From positions 1-18,356 of the forward strand of contig JBFLXN010000041.1 of assembly GCA_040755715.1 (NCBI GenBank): 18,356 nucleotides of DNA, written 5' to 3'. Positions 1 through 7,263 of this stretch are shown here, one piece after another; within the stretch, counting starts at the first letter, position 1; the number at the start of each line of letters is the position of its first letter. The translations under genes and the position numbers were made by a program. The DNA is from JBFLXN01 sp040755715 [NCBI: Candidatus Edwardsbacteria bacterium] (GTDB lineage Bacteria; Edwardsbacteria; AC1; JBFLXN01). The notes under the pieces were generated by a model. The model was not told where the DNA came from. It made no database searches and worked only from the letters and a program-made list of their open reading frames with translations.

Positions 1-127
1 GGAATTTATCGTTCTCGCAAAGGAAAAAGAAAATAAGAATAGAAAATGTCAAAGAGCAAAAACTTTGGCTTCCCTTATCAGGAACCAGTTATATTGAAGT
101 CTTAATTTTTCACCAGTAACTATTATA
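1..127 (-). repeat. Left copy of 127-bp terminal inverted repeat; outward-reading rRNA-type leader
   Basis: The first 127 bases are the reverse complement of the last 127 (18230-18356). The outermost 102 bases match perfectly and only positions 103-104 differ. Read on the minus strand, the copy starts with TATAAT and contains a boxA-like TGCTCTTTGACA about 57 nt after the expected transcription start. BoxA antitermination sites are typical of rRNA operon leaders and are also known before some CRISPR arrays. I infer that the contig stops inside an rRNA operon leader. No 16S sequence is visible, so the assignment is indirect. Confidence 0.85.
47..58 (-). promoter_or_regulatory. boxA-like antitermination element
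   Basis: The minus strand reads TGCTCTTTGACA, one base different from the E. coli rrn boxA TGCTCTTTAACA, which recruits NusB/S10. It sits about 57 nt downstream of the inferred start of transcription. The identical element occurs in the right-end copy at 18299-18310. Confidence 0.65.
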
Positions 128-175
128 CAAAAATTTTTCCGCTTTGTCAAGTCTTTTTTAAAAAAAATTTTGATT
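122..175 (-). promoter_or_regulatory. Perfect consensus sigma70 promoter with UP-like element (rRNA-type), reading outward to the left
   Basis: On the minus strand a TTGACA (150 to 145), a 17-nt spacer and TATAAT (127 to 122) give a perfect consensus promoter with transcription starting near 115. Immediately upstream (about 151-175) lies an A/T tract of A4-T8-A6 type that resembles the UP element bound by the alpha subunit of RNA polymerase. This combination is what strong rRNA promoters look like. Transcription would leave the window through the boxA. Confidence 0.8.
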
Positions 176-221
176 TTTCAAATTCTTAATTCCAATAACC
201 AGTCAAAGTCCAAGACTACTT

Positions 222-280
222 TTAACGAGAGAAACCTATCAGATTCAAATCTCGTATTCTACCCATTGTTTTGCCTCCTT
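222..280 (-). other. Possible 14-codon mini-ORF with a perfect ribosome binding site (leader peptide or gene remnant)
   Basis: On the minus strand AAGGAGG (280 to 274) is followed after 7 nt by ATG (266) and a 14-codon frame, MGRIRDLNLIGFSR, ending in TAA at 224-222. The ribosome binding site is better than that of most full-length genes here, yet the frame is tiny and matches no family I know. It may be the remnant of a deleted gene whose 5' end survives, or a chance match. Dispersed repeat sequence abuts it upstream and the rRNA-type promoter lies downstream. Confidence 0.25.
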
Positions 281-286
281 TTTAGT

Positions 287-350
287 TTACGCAGATTACG
301 CAGAAAAAACACAGATTACGCTGATTCACATTCTGCGGAATCTTAAAAAT
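287..350. repeat. Copy of the GCAGATTACGCAG dispersed repeat
   Basis: Positions 294-326 match 12454-12486, inside the membrane glycosyltransferase gene, at 30 of 33 bases. A third, more diverged copy lies at 14571-14667. Repeats of this look, with CGCAGATTACGCAG arms and CTGCGG near the other end, are scattered palindromic elements. Confidence 0.7.
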
Positions 351-459
351 ATTCTGCGGTCTCTACGGATTTTGTTGGGTTTGTTGGATTTTAGTAACCC
401 GATAAACTCAATAAACCAAGTAACCCAATAAACCCATTTCTCGCTACTTGTCCGTCATG

Positions 460-503
460 CCGCCCTTAATCCACCCTTAATCCACTCTTAATTCGCCCTT
501 AAT
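460..503. repeat. Four tandem 11-bp units (CCGCCCTTAAT type)
   Basis: Four adjacent units of exactly 11 bp: CCGCCCTTAAT, CCACCCTTAAT, CCACTCTTAAT and TCGCCCTTAAT. There are no spacers, so it is not a CRISPR array. No function is evident. Confidence 0.85.
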
Positions 504-651
504 GTGCCGATGTCGCTTTTTTATTGCTCTTTTTTCTCTAAGCCTCTTTTTTATCAAGACTTATATTAAAAAAATCTCCTCTTCGCCTCACCCTTCCATC
601 TCCTAAAGCTTTAGGAGAAGGACAGAGGGAGAGGTTAAAGGGGATATCTCG

Positions 652-682
652 AAGCATAGGAATTTGAAAAATTCCTATGCTT
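652..682. terminator. 14-bp perfect hairpin just past the end of the leftward operon
   Basis: Arms 652-665 and 669-682 are perfect reverse complements around a 3-nt loop. The hairpin begins 10 nt beyond the stop codon of the last leftward gene, where a terminator or 3'-end stabilising hairpin would be expected. On the minus strand no T-run follows, so a classical Rho-independent terminator is not proven. Confidence 0.5.
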
Positions 683-692
683 TAAAATAAGG

Positions 693-1727
693 TCAAGCAT
701 TCTTTAACACTAATTCATACACCTCTGTAGTTGCTTTGGCGATTTTTTCCCAGGAAAAATTTTCTCTCAGATGTTCTCTTAGTTTTTCATCTTTCTTTTT
801 GTTTAAGGCTCGGATTATTCCTTGATAAATTGATTTTTCAGAGTTTGGTTTGACATATTCAGCATATTGGCGAAAATATTCTTCTGTGCCACCGTATTTA
901 GTAACGACAATCTTTGCCCCGGCTAAACCAGCTTCTAAAGCCGCTAATCCCGGAGTTTCAAAAAAAGAGGGGAGAACAAAAACATCACAGGCAGCATAAG
1001 CCGATTCCAAAAGAGGTGAGTCAGTGGAAATACCTGGAATAATCAAAATATTTTTACTCTTTTTTGCTTCTTTCAGACAAAGGTCAGCATAATCACTTTT
1101 GGCTATCGGTCCGATTAGAACAGAAGGGTAATCAATCTTTTTCAAGACTTGAATCAACCGCAAAGTATTTTTTCTACCACTGCCAATATGTCCGACATAT
1201 AAAATAAAGCTTCTCATTCCGTATTTTTGTTGGAACAATTCCGGAGTAGCATAATAAAATCTTTCTTCCACCGCATTAGGAACTACTGTAATTTTTGTCT
1301 TTGGTATTCCTAATCCCTGATGAAGAAGCTCTGCCTCTTTATTGGTATTGGGTAGATTCATCTCGGCCAGACGACCAAGCTTAGAAATAAAACCATACCA
1401 ATGATAGAACCCTCTGATTCTCTCTATAACTTTGCCACTATAATATAACCATCTTAAAGTTATGGGTCTTTGTCGGCTATAAAAGATGGGAGAGACGATT
1501 AGGGGAAAACCTTGTTCTCTCATAGTCTTACCTAAAAAATAGGTATTTAGATTTGCCCCAAAGAGATGGAATAAATCATAGTCTTCTTTTTGAAATGACT
1601 CCCACTCTTGAAAGAGTTTGACCTCGTGTCCGAGTTTTTCCAGGTATTTCTTGGTGTTCAAAATCTGAGTTAATCGCCCCCCCCCTTCAAGAAAGGTTGT
1701 CTGAGCACTGCCAAAGATAATTTTCAT
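693..1727 (-). CDS. GT4-family glycosyltransferase
   Basis: A 344-residue GT-B retaining glycosyltransferase that would add a sugar from a nucleotide donor to a growing glycan at the inner membrane. The N-terminus (KIIFGSAQTTFLEGGG, then a helix ending KLGHEVKLF) has the GT4 glycine-rich loop. The C-terminal donor domain shows TVVPNAVEE, FILYVGHIGSGRKN and the EX7E motif in FFETPGLAALEAG. I chose the ATG at 1727 because AAGGAG (1739 to 1734) precedes it by 6 nt; an in-frame ATG at 1745 would add six residues. The glycine-rich loop is encoded by a run of nine G (1677-1685 on the opposite strand), where a one-base slip would destroy the frame. It is the last gene of the leftward polysaccharide cluster. 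The acceptor and donor sugars cannot be read from sequence. Confidence 0.9.
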   Translation of the reverse strand: MKIIFGSAQTTFLEGGGRLTQILNTKKYLEKLGHEVKLFQEWESFQKEDYDLFHLFGANLNTYFLGKTMREQGFPLIVSPIFYSRQRPITLRWLYYSGKVIERIRGFYHWYGFISKLGRLAEMNLPNTNKEAELLHQGLGIPKTKITVVPNAVEERFYYATPELFQQKYGMRSFILYVGHIGSGRKNTLRLIQVLKKIDYPSVLIGPIAKSDYADLCLKEAKKSKNILIIPGISTDSPLLESAYAACDVFVLPSFFETPGLAALEAGLAGAKIVVTKYGGTEEYFRQYAEYVKPNSEKSIYQGIIRALNKKKDEKLREHLRENFSWEKIAKATTEVYELVLKNA

Positions 1728-1754
1728 TTCCTTCTCCTTGAACAAAAGTAATTC

Positions 1755-1831
1755 CGCAAAGAACGCAAAATATTCGCAAAGAACACCAAATTTATTTTTT
1801 GTGACTTTGCAAGATTTTTGCGACCTTTGCG
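1755..1831. repeat. 77-bp palindromic repeat overlapping the end of the deacetylase gene
   Basis: Arms built from CGCAAAG and CGCAAAA blocks form an imperfect palindrome centred at 1793. On the coding (minus) strand the first arm encodes the last 13 or so residues of the deacetylase-like protein. Its TAA stop (1794-1792) sits exactly at the centre. The second arm runs to just before the next gene. A stem-loop in the intercistronic mRNA is likely. Confidence 0.8.
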
Positions 1832-3390
1832 AGTCTATATTGATAGAACCAATTTTCTAAATCTCGCAAGACTAAAAACCATTTTCTCTTTTTCACTTTT
1901 AACATTCGTTTATCAAATTTTATTGGTGAAGGCAGCATCTTCCAAGATATTTGTGATAAGTCTATTCTCCCAGAATTAACTGGAGAAAAAAACTCTTCTC
2001 CCGAAGGAGAAATAAGGTGAAAGTGACATGCCGCTACATCCTCTTTAGTAAAGGAAGAGAAAGAAGCATTAGAGGGGTCGCTTTTAATATTTATTATATT
2101 ATTTTCCAGAGTGGGAACATAATGCATCTGTTTTCGTTCTTTCCAAAACTTCACAAATTGCCCAAAATTTGTTACCCAGAGGTTTTCTTTTTCCTTTACC
2201 CGGTTTATAATGAAATCTAAGACTTCAAGATTGGTATCCTTTGGATGATAATAGAGAAAAATTGGTTCACGGCGCTTGTATTTCTCATCAATAATTCGGG
2301 CAAAATAATCTTTCATTTCTTTTTGAGAAAATTTAGCAAAGCGGAAACTGCCAATACAGATAGGATGAATAGGAACTTGTAATACGCTATTCTTTTCTCC
2401 TATGAATGGATAGAACGGGAAGTCATCGTAATTCAGTGAAAATTCTGAGGAGTATGAAAAGCCCAGAGTTTCCAAAACTCTGGCCAAATTTTCATTCCAG
2501 ACACCAAAAGGAGCGGTGAAACCAAAGCTTTCTATACTGTTTTCTTTAAGGAGTCCTCTGGCTTTTTTTATATTTTCATAATTTCTTTTAAAACTTCGCC
2601 AGACATAATGCTCAAAACAATGCACTCCGATTTCTTGTCCTTGTTTTTGCCATTGAGCCATCTCATCTAAGATGTTTAGATGACTTTTGACATCAACAAA
2701 CCAACTAGCACAGATTTGATTATTTTTTAGTAATTCGTAGGTTTGGCGCATCTGGTGTAGATTAGCAAAGTCCGTATCAATCCGCAAGGCAAAGACAGAC
2801 TGGTGGTTATGGGGATAATACCAGAAATGTAGGTAGGGAAGATTGCGTTTGTGATATAATTGGCGAAGACAATTAATTACTAACTTCCTTACTTCTCCTT
2901 TGTTCACCAGAGAAACTTTTTCATCAGGAAGTCTCTTTGTGGCAGCGTAGAAGGCTTTTCGCTTTGTTCTTCTATCCAAGATAGTCTGATTCGCATCAAA
3001 AGGTAGAATAATAAAATATCCTTTCCCGCAAGAGCCTTGCATAACTCTATTTCCGTAACCCTTGAGGTACAAATCAACAAGTGAAACACTGGTAAAAATT
3101 TCTTCTTCTGGAGGGATGATATATTGTATTCTTTTTGGCTGAAATTTGAGAGTCGGTTGTATTTCTTGGAAATACCGAGCATCAGTTAAAATGGCTCCTC
3201 CCATTTCCAAATAGTCTTTGACGGTTCTGATTTCACTTGATGATAAGTGCCGATTGAGAATCAGAACAGCAAAATCTTCTGGTCTAATTGGTGACTGGCA
3301 CGCACATTGAATAAAGGAAAGTCCCTCTTGAGAAAGAATTTGTTGCCAGCCTGGTTTTTCTTGTAAAATTCCAACTTGTAATTGTGACAC
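1792..3390 (-). CDS. Two-domain polysaccharide deacetylase-like (NodB fold) protein
   Basis: A 532-residue protein with two recognisable parts. Residues 1-150 look like a GATase-1/ThuA-like alpha/beta domain (VGILQEKPGW, FAVLILNRHLS, LEMGGAILTDARYF). Residues about 185-415 are a NodB/CE4-type barrel: RIDTDF with Asp205 and Asp207 (motif 1), HCFEH with His257 and His261 as metal ligands (motif 2), FTAPFGVW near 291-298 (motif 3) and His342. CE4 enzymes remove N-acetyl groups from polysaccharide sugars using a metal ion; the local motifs are compatible with activity, but the substrate is unknown. No signal peptide is visible, so it may act in the cytoplasm or be a modified family member. The start is GTG with a weak GAGAG upstream. 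The last 13 or so residues come from a palindromic repeat. It sits between two glycosyltransferase genes in the leftward cluster. Confidence 0.8.
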   Translation of the reverse strand: MSQLQVGILQEKPGWQQILSQEGLSFIQCACQSPIRPEDFAVLILNRHLSSSEIRTVKDYLEMGGAILTDARYFQEIQPTLKFQPKRIQYIIPPEEEIFTSVSLVDLYLKGYGNRVMQGSCGKGYFIILPFDANQTILDRRTKRKAFYAATKRLPDEKVSLVNKGEVRKLVINCLRQLYHKRNLPYLHFWYYPHNHQSVFALRIDTDFANLHQMRQTYELLKNNQICASWFVDVKSHLNILDEMAQWQKQGQEIGVHCFEHYVWRSFKRNYENIKKARGLLKENSIESFGFTAPFGVWNENLARVLETLGFSYSSEFSLNYDDFPFYPFIGEKNSVLQVPIHPICIGSFRFAKFSQKEMKDYFARIIDEKYKRREPIFLYYHPKDTNLEVLDFIINRVKEKENLWVTNFGQFVKFWKERKQMHYVPTLENNIINIKSDPSNASFSSFTKEDVAACHFHLISPSGEEFFSPVNSGRIDLSQISWKMLPSPIKFDKRMLKVKKRKWFLVLRDLENWFYQYRLAKVAKILQSHKK

Positions 3391-3407
3391 TTTTATCTCT
3401 CAAGATA

Positions 3408-3515
3408 TTAGCCACAGATTAACACAGACGCCGTCGTCCAAAGCCTGCCAACATAGATGGTTGACTATGGCGTCGGACGATTTTCACCCCGATAAAATCG
3501 GGGTGTAATTCTGTG
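3408..3515. repeat. Nested palindromic repeats between two operon genes
   Basis: An outer pair (GCCACAGATTA and TAATTCTGTGGC) encloses a TCGTCC / GGACGA pair and a perfect 9-bp hairpin CACCCCGAT-AAA-ATCGGGGTG (3484-3504). It looks like palindromes inserted within palindromes. The CCCCGAT/ATCGGGG core recurs at 8380-8400 (GCCCTGAT...ATCGGGGC) and 18156-18172 (CCCGAT-AAATA-ATCGGG). The structure would fold in the intercistronic mRNA. Confidence 0.75.
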
Positions 3516-3522
3516 GCTTTAT

Positions 3523-4731
3523 TCAAATTCCGATACGGCAAGATATTCTCTCATAAATCTCAACTGTGTGACGAATGATGGATTTCCAATCAAAAAAAAT
3601 TTGGGCGACCTCTCGGCAATGCTTAAACACAGAAGGATTCTCAAGAATTTCCATAATTTGTTTTTCCACATCCTCGGGTGTTTCAGGAATTTTTCCACAC
3701 TTTGTCCACTCATCACTTGGAAAATGTTTTAGGGTGGTAGCCACTACGGGAGTATTGCAAGCCATAGCTTCTACTGTTGCCATACCAATCCCTCCGTTAT
3801 AATCTTCATGAAATGTAGGCAATAGATAGATGTCAGCGGCCGCATAATAGGGAACCAATTCTTTCTGAGGAATGCGTCCAAGAACTACTGCTCCTGATTG
3901 TGTTGCTTTCTCATAGAGCGGATCTTTTCTGTTTCCACCAATCAAAATCAAAACAAATCTGTCGCTATATTTTGTCTTCAAGGAGTAATAGATATTTATA
4001 ATAATATCAACACCCTTAAAGGAGGATAATTTACCAACATACAGTAAGATGTTCTTCTTTGGTGGCAAATTCAATATTTGGCGGGCTTCCATCTTATCCA
4101 TTGGATTGAACAGCTCAAAATCTACGCCCATCGTTTGGATTTCAATATTTGCACTTACTCCCATTCCTTCTAACCACTCCTTTTCACTCTTGGTTAACAC
4201 AAAGAAATGAGCAAAATGCTTAAGACTACAGTATTCCCAAAGTCTTTCCAGATATAGAAGAGGATAGAGAGATTTCTTTTTGATATACCTCAAGCAAATA
4301 TATTTGGGAATCCCACCGTGATGCTGTCCTACAATAGGAATGTTTTTGAATAATGTGCCGATGGCATAGGCTAAATAAGTATGGATTCCATGAACATGAA
4401 TAATCAGCTTTTGCTCACACTTTTTAGTTTCTCGGCTTAATTCTTTTAGAAGGGGAAAGGAAATTTCTCTGCTATAGCCAAAATGCCTTTGGGGACGACA
4501 AGGGAAAATTTTATGAATGATTCCGTTGACCTTTTTTTCATATATTCTTTTAGCCAATTTTTCTGGCCGCCAGCATTCCAATTCATATTTCTGTGGAAAG
4601 TGCTTCATTATTTGCTCGGCAACCGCCACTGACCATTCGTCTCGTCTAAATTCAATCTTCAACGGATGATCAAAATATGGTGAATAGGAATGATGTAACA
4701 GATGAATTATCTTTATTTTTTGGGTAGCCAA
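3523..4731 (-). CDS. GT4-family glycosyltransferase
   Basis: A 402-residue GT-B glycosyltransferase. The N-terminal acceptor domain has HLLHHSYSP, HVHGIHTYLAYAIG and VGQHHGG. The C-terminal donor domain has ILLYVGKLSSFKGVD, VVLGRIPQKELVPYYAAADIYLLPTF and GGIGMATVEAMACNTPVV. The second Glu of the EX7E motif is present, but the first position is Gly rather than Glu, with an ED pair four to five residues earlier. The best start is TTG at 4731, which overlaps the 3' end of the flippase gene by 19 nt and implies translational coupling; no ATG lies before the first conserved strand. It probably extends the glycan that the flippase exports. Confidence 0.88.
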   Translation of the reverse strand: MATQKIKIIHLLHHSYSPYFDHPLKIEFRRDEWSVAVAEQIMKHFPQKYELECWRPEKLAKRIYEKKVNGIIHKIFPCRPQRHFGYSREISFPLLKELSRETKKCEQKLIIHVHGIHTYLAYAIGTLFKNIPIVGQHHGGIPKYICLRYIKKKSLYPLLYLERLWEYCSLKHFAHFFVLTKSEKEWLEGMGVSANIEIQTMGVDFELFNPMDKMEARQILNLPPKKNILLYVGKLSSFKGVDIIINIYYSLKTKYSDRFVLILIGGNRKDPLYEKATQSGAVVLGRIPQKELVPYYAAADIYLLPTFHEDYNGGIGMATVEAMACNTPVVATTLKHFPSDEWTKCGKIPETPEDVEKQIMEILENPSVFKHCREVAQIFFDWKSIIRHTVEIYERISCRIGI

Positions 4732-6110
4732 CTTGTCTTCTCACCCATTAGATAAAGGGAAGCAAAATATATTAAAACACCCCCTCCTAACAAAAGGAAG
4801 AGATTCTCTTCCCTCAAGAACCAGAGAAAAAAAACCATTATCAGAGAAGAAAGAAAAGGTTTAAGCAGGTAGTTCCAGAACTGCAGTTTTACTACTTTTT
4901 CCAATTTGATATACATCAACATAAGCATCAATCCCTCACTTAAGACAGCGGCCAAGGCTGCTCCACTTGTTTCTAAGAACGGAATCAATGACAGATTGAG
5001 AACAACATTGCTAACGGTTCCTAGAGTGATTGCCCAAGCGTATTCTTTTTCTTTATCTAAACCAATTAATCCGTAGGTATAGATGCTATTAAGGCTGGTA
5101 ATAAATACTAGCCAAATCAAAATTTGCAGAACTACCGCACCATGGTCATATTTACCTCCATAAATTAAATGCATTAAAGGCCGAGCCAGAATTGTTCCTC
5201 CCACACTGATGGGAATGGCCGTAATATTTACCAATTTCAGAAATTCTGTTAATATTTCTTTCAGTCTTTGAAGAGAGATTTGGGAGTATCTGGAGATGAG
5301 GGGAAAGACAACTTCACAGAAAATTCTATCAAGCATCAAAACAAAAAAGACTAATTTATAAGCCGCGCTATAGAAGGCAACGCACTCATCACCCTTAAGA
5401 AAACCCAGGGCCACTAAAGCAAAATTGGAATAGACTTGAATCATGCCCGCCGCTACTCCCAAAGACAGAGAAAGTTTTAGAAACATTTTCCAGAAAGAGA
5501 AATCTAATGTTAGCTTGAGTCTACCGGAATTACGAAGAAAAAATGAGAAAAGAAAGAGAGCCGCCCCTACATTTCCTATTAACCAAAAAAAAGGAATCCT
5601 TGAAACTTGTGCTGAAGATTTGATGAGAGTAATTACCAAGAAGAAATAGATGAGGCTAGTGAGAATCCGACTCAAGGCAATATATTCCATTCTTTCCTGA
5701 GCCTGGAAAAACCAGTCTAAGAGAAGAGCAAAAGGGAAAAGTGAGAGACCGTAAGAGATAATGAGTCCCTTTGTGCTTGGAGATTGGGAAATGAGAAGGA
5801 CAAAGAGAGCCATTATAAGAAAAGAGAAAAAGGCTAAGAGAAGGCGAAGACCGAGAAGCCGTGAGACAAATAGGTTTTCAGAAAAAGTCTTTCCTTTTGT
5901 TCTGTTTTTGGCGACCTCTCTGGTTCCCAGGGTAGAAAGTCCCGGGTCAGCCAAAAGTTGAGCATAAGTGAAAATAGCCAGGGCAAAGTTTATTTTTCCG
6001 AAATCAGAGATGGCTAAAGTTCTAGCCAAATACAAAATAGTGACAAACCCCAAGAAACGGCAAAGGGCATTCCCGATAAATAAAGACAGAAAATTACGCC
6101 AGAGCCTCAT
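4713..6110 (-). CDS. Wzx-like polysaccharide flippase (MOP superfamily membrane protein)
   Basis: A 465-residue, highly hydrophobic protein with about 12-14 predicted membrane segments, typical of Wzx/RfbX transporters that flip undecaprenyl-linked oligosaccharides to the periplasmic face. Family-like stretches are the N-terminal FLSLFIGNALCRFLGFVTIL, YLARTLAISDFGKINFALAI, the GLSTLGTREVAKNR loop and a later YTYGLIGLDKEKEYAWAI. I place the start at ATG 6110, where GAGAG lies upstream and the protein opens directly at MRLWRNFLS; an upstream in-frame ATG at 6170 would add 20 poorly fitting residues. It overlaps the next glycosyltransferase gene by 19 nt. Its presence marks the locus as a Wzx-type assembly pathway, although no Wzy polymerase is in the window. 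Confidence 0.9.
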   Translation of the reverse strand: MRLWRNFLSLFIGNALCRFLGFVTILYLARTLAISDFGKINFALAIFTYAQLLADPGLSTLGTREVAKNRTKGKTFSENLFVSRLLGLRLLLAFFSFLIMALFVLLISQSPSTKGLIISYGLSLFPFALLLDWFFQAQERMEYIALSRILTSLIYFFLVITLIKSSAQVSRIPFFWLIGNVGAALFLFSFFLRNSGRLKLTLDFSFWKMFLKLSLSLGVAAGMIQVYSNFALVALGFLKGDECVAFYSAAYKLVFFVLMLDRIFCEVVFPLISRYSQISLQRLKEILTEFLKLVNITAIPISVGGTILARPLMHLIYGGKYDHGAVVLQILIWLVFITSLNSIYTYGLIGLDKEKEYAWAITLGTVSNVVLNLSLIPFLETSGAALAAVLSEGLMLMLMYIKLEKVVKLQFWNYLLKPFLSSLIMVFFLWFLREENLFLLLGGGVLIYFASLYLMGEKTSWLPKK

Positions 6111-6361
6111 TTTATCACTCTCTCTTCGGAAACTATCTGTGTTGTTGGCAAGAACCACAAAAAATAGCACTCGTAGAAGGCAAAGAATTGATTACACAAA
6201 GATACCAGAAGATACCCTAAAAGGCACAAATGGTCTACTTGTGAAAAACAAAATCTTCTTCTGATACTCCTGCATGAAAACCTTTTCTTATCCACCCAAA
6301 GATACACGGCTAATATCTTCCAACTACAGATAGTTTTTCCCCAATGGCCTAAACATTTCTT

Positions 6362-7249
6362 CTATAATTTTTCTAAAAATAGGTTAACATGATATAGCCC
6401 TCTACTTGAAATATTAATAATCTCATCTGTTTCCAAACTTTGAGCCTTTTCAGCTTCTCCATAAAATATAAACTTTATGTTGAATCCGTATTTTTTGAAC
6501 TTTTGTAACAACTTTAACGGGTCGGTCCCCACTTTCTCAAGTAGTGTGGGCGTAAATTCTATTAGGACTTTGATATCTTTGTTTCTTAATATTTTATCTG
6601 CACCTTCCAATATTATTCCTTCAGCTCCTTCAGCATCAACTTTAAGGAAGTTAACCTTATTATCCCCTACTATTCTCTCAAAAAAATAATCCAAAGTTAT
6701 TGTTTCGACCTCTATAAAGCCTGCTTTCTTCTTAATATTGGACTCTAAGAAGGAATGATTGCCTAAATTATATCCATCAACGAAAAGTTTAGCCTTTCCC
6801 ACTTTGTTAGAAACTGCTTTTTGAATAGGGACGATATTTGAATAATTGTTTATCTCTATGTTTTTGACAAGAAGTTTATAATTATTTGGTTCAGGCTCAA
6901 AGGCGTATATTCTACCATTATCCCCAACCAATTTTGCAGCAATCAGGCTATAATATCCAATATTTGCGCCAACATCTACTACAACCATATTTGGTTTTAT
7001 TGATCTTTTAAACATCTCTGTCTCAAGGTGTTCGTAGAATCCTCTAAGTAATAAAGAGCGGGCAATAGCAAAATCTTCTGTATTCAGATACATCTTATTC
7101 CCTTGACAGCTTATCAAGATTGTTCCTTTTGGTTTAGTGATTTTGAAAAGGAATCCATCAACAAACGAAATCCAGCGGTTCTTCTCAAATTCCCTTCCGC
7201 CAAAACTATTATAGAATCTCTTGTATAATGAAAACATCAGTTTTTTCAT
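6362..7249 (-). CDS. FkbM-family SAM-dependent methyltransferase
   Basis: A 295-residue protein with the FkbM/Methyltransf_21 fold. SAM-binding motif I is VVVDVGANIGYY (residues 89-100), followed by the acidic end of strand 2 in IYAFEPEP (Glu118), an NH-SFLE segment, and FLKVDAEGAEGIILEGA, the characteristic FkbM post-motif. Members O-methylate sugars or glycan ends, which fits its position between glycosyltransferase and flippase genes. The start ATG at 7249 follows a GGGGAT-type weak ribosome binding site and lies 14 nt after the upstream glycosyltransferase stop. By eye the gene is richer in AT than its neighbours, which may mean separate acquisition. About 250 bp without a convincing gene separate it from the flippase. 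Confidence 0.9.
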   Translation of the reverse strand: MKKLMFSLYKRFYNSFGGREFEKNRWISFVDGFLFKITKPKGTILISCQGNKMYLNTEDFAIARSLLLRGFYEHLETEMFKRSIKPNMVVVDVGANIGYYSLIAAKLVGDNGRIYAFEPEPNNYKLLVKNIEINNYSNIVPIQKAVSNKVGKAKLFVDGYNLGNHSFLESNIKKKAGFIEVETITLDYFFERIVGDNKVNFLKVDAEGAEGIILEGADKILRNKDIKVLIEFTPTLLEKVGTDPLKLLQKFKKYGFNIKFIFYGEAEKAQSLETDEIINISSRGLYHVNLFLEKL

Positions 7250-7263
7250 GGTCTATATCCCCA

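Larger units (their letters stand above)
128..692. other. Gene-poor left flank filled with short repeats
   Basis: Apart from the rRNA-type promoter and the possible mini-ORF, I see no gene here. It holds a copy of the GCAGATTACGCAG dispersed repeat (about 287-350), a GGGTTTGTTGG / CCAATAAACCC low-complexity inverted repeat (about 369-436), four tandem 11-bp units (460-503), a 20-bp perfect palindrome (599-618) inside a CCTCACCC...GGGAGAGG inverted repeat (about 586-636), and a 14-bp hairpin (652-682). Confidence 0.8.

Noticed and set aside
1-58. CRISPR leader instead of rRNA leader at the ends
   Set aside because: BoxA occurs before some CRISPR arrays too, but the perfect promoter with UP-like tract favours rRNA, and no CRISPR repeat or cas gene is seen. 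It is kept only as an alternative.
225-262. Possible tRNA 3' half (ATTCAAATC T-loop-like motif followed by TACCCA) on the plus strand
   Set aside because: The bases flanking the supposed loop do not form a 5-bp T-stem, and no anticodon or D arm can be folded upstream.
460-503. CRISPR array
   Set aside because: The 11-bp units are directly adjacent with no spacers and are too short.
6289-6297. Single DnaA-box-like TTATCCACC
   Set aside because: It is one near match without a cluster, AT-rich unwinding element or dnaA/dnaN genes nearby, so it is not evidence of an origin.
6107-6307. 66-codon minus-strand frame in the gap upstream of the flippase
   Set aside because: It is Cys/Arg/Phe-rich with no family pattern, overlaps the flippase start and lacks a convincing ribosome binding site, so it is treated as chance.
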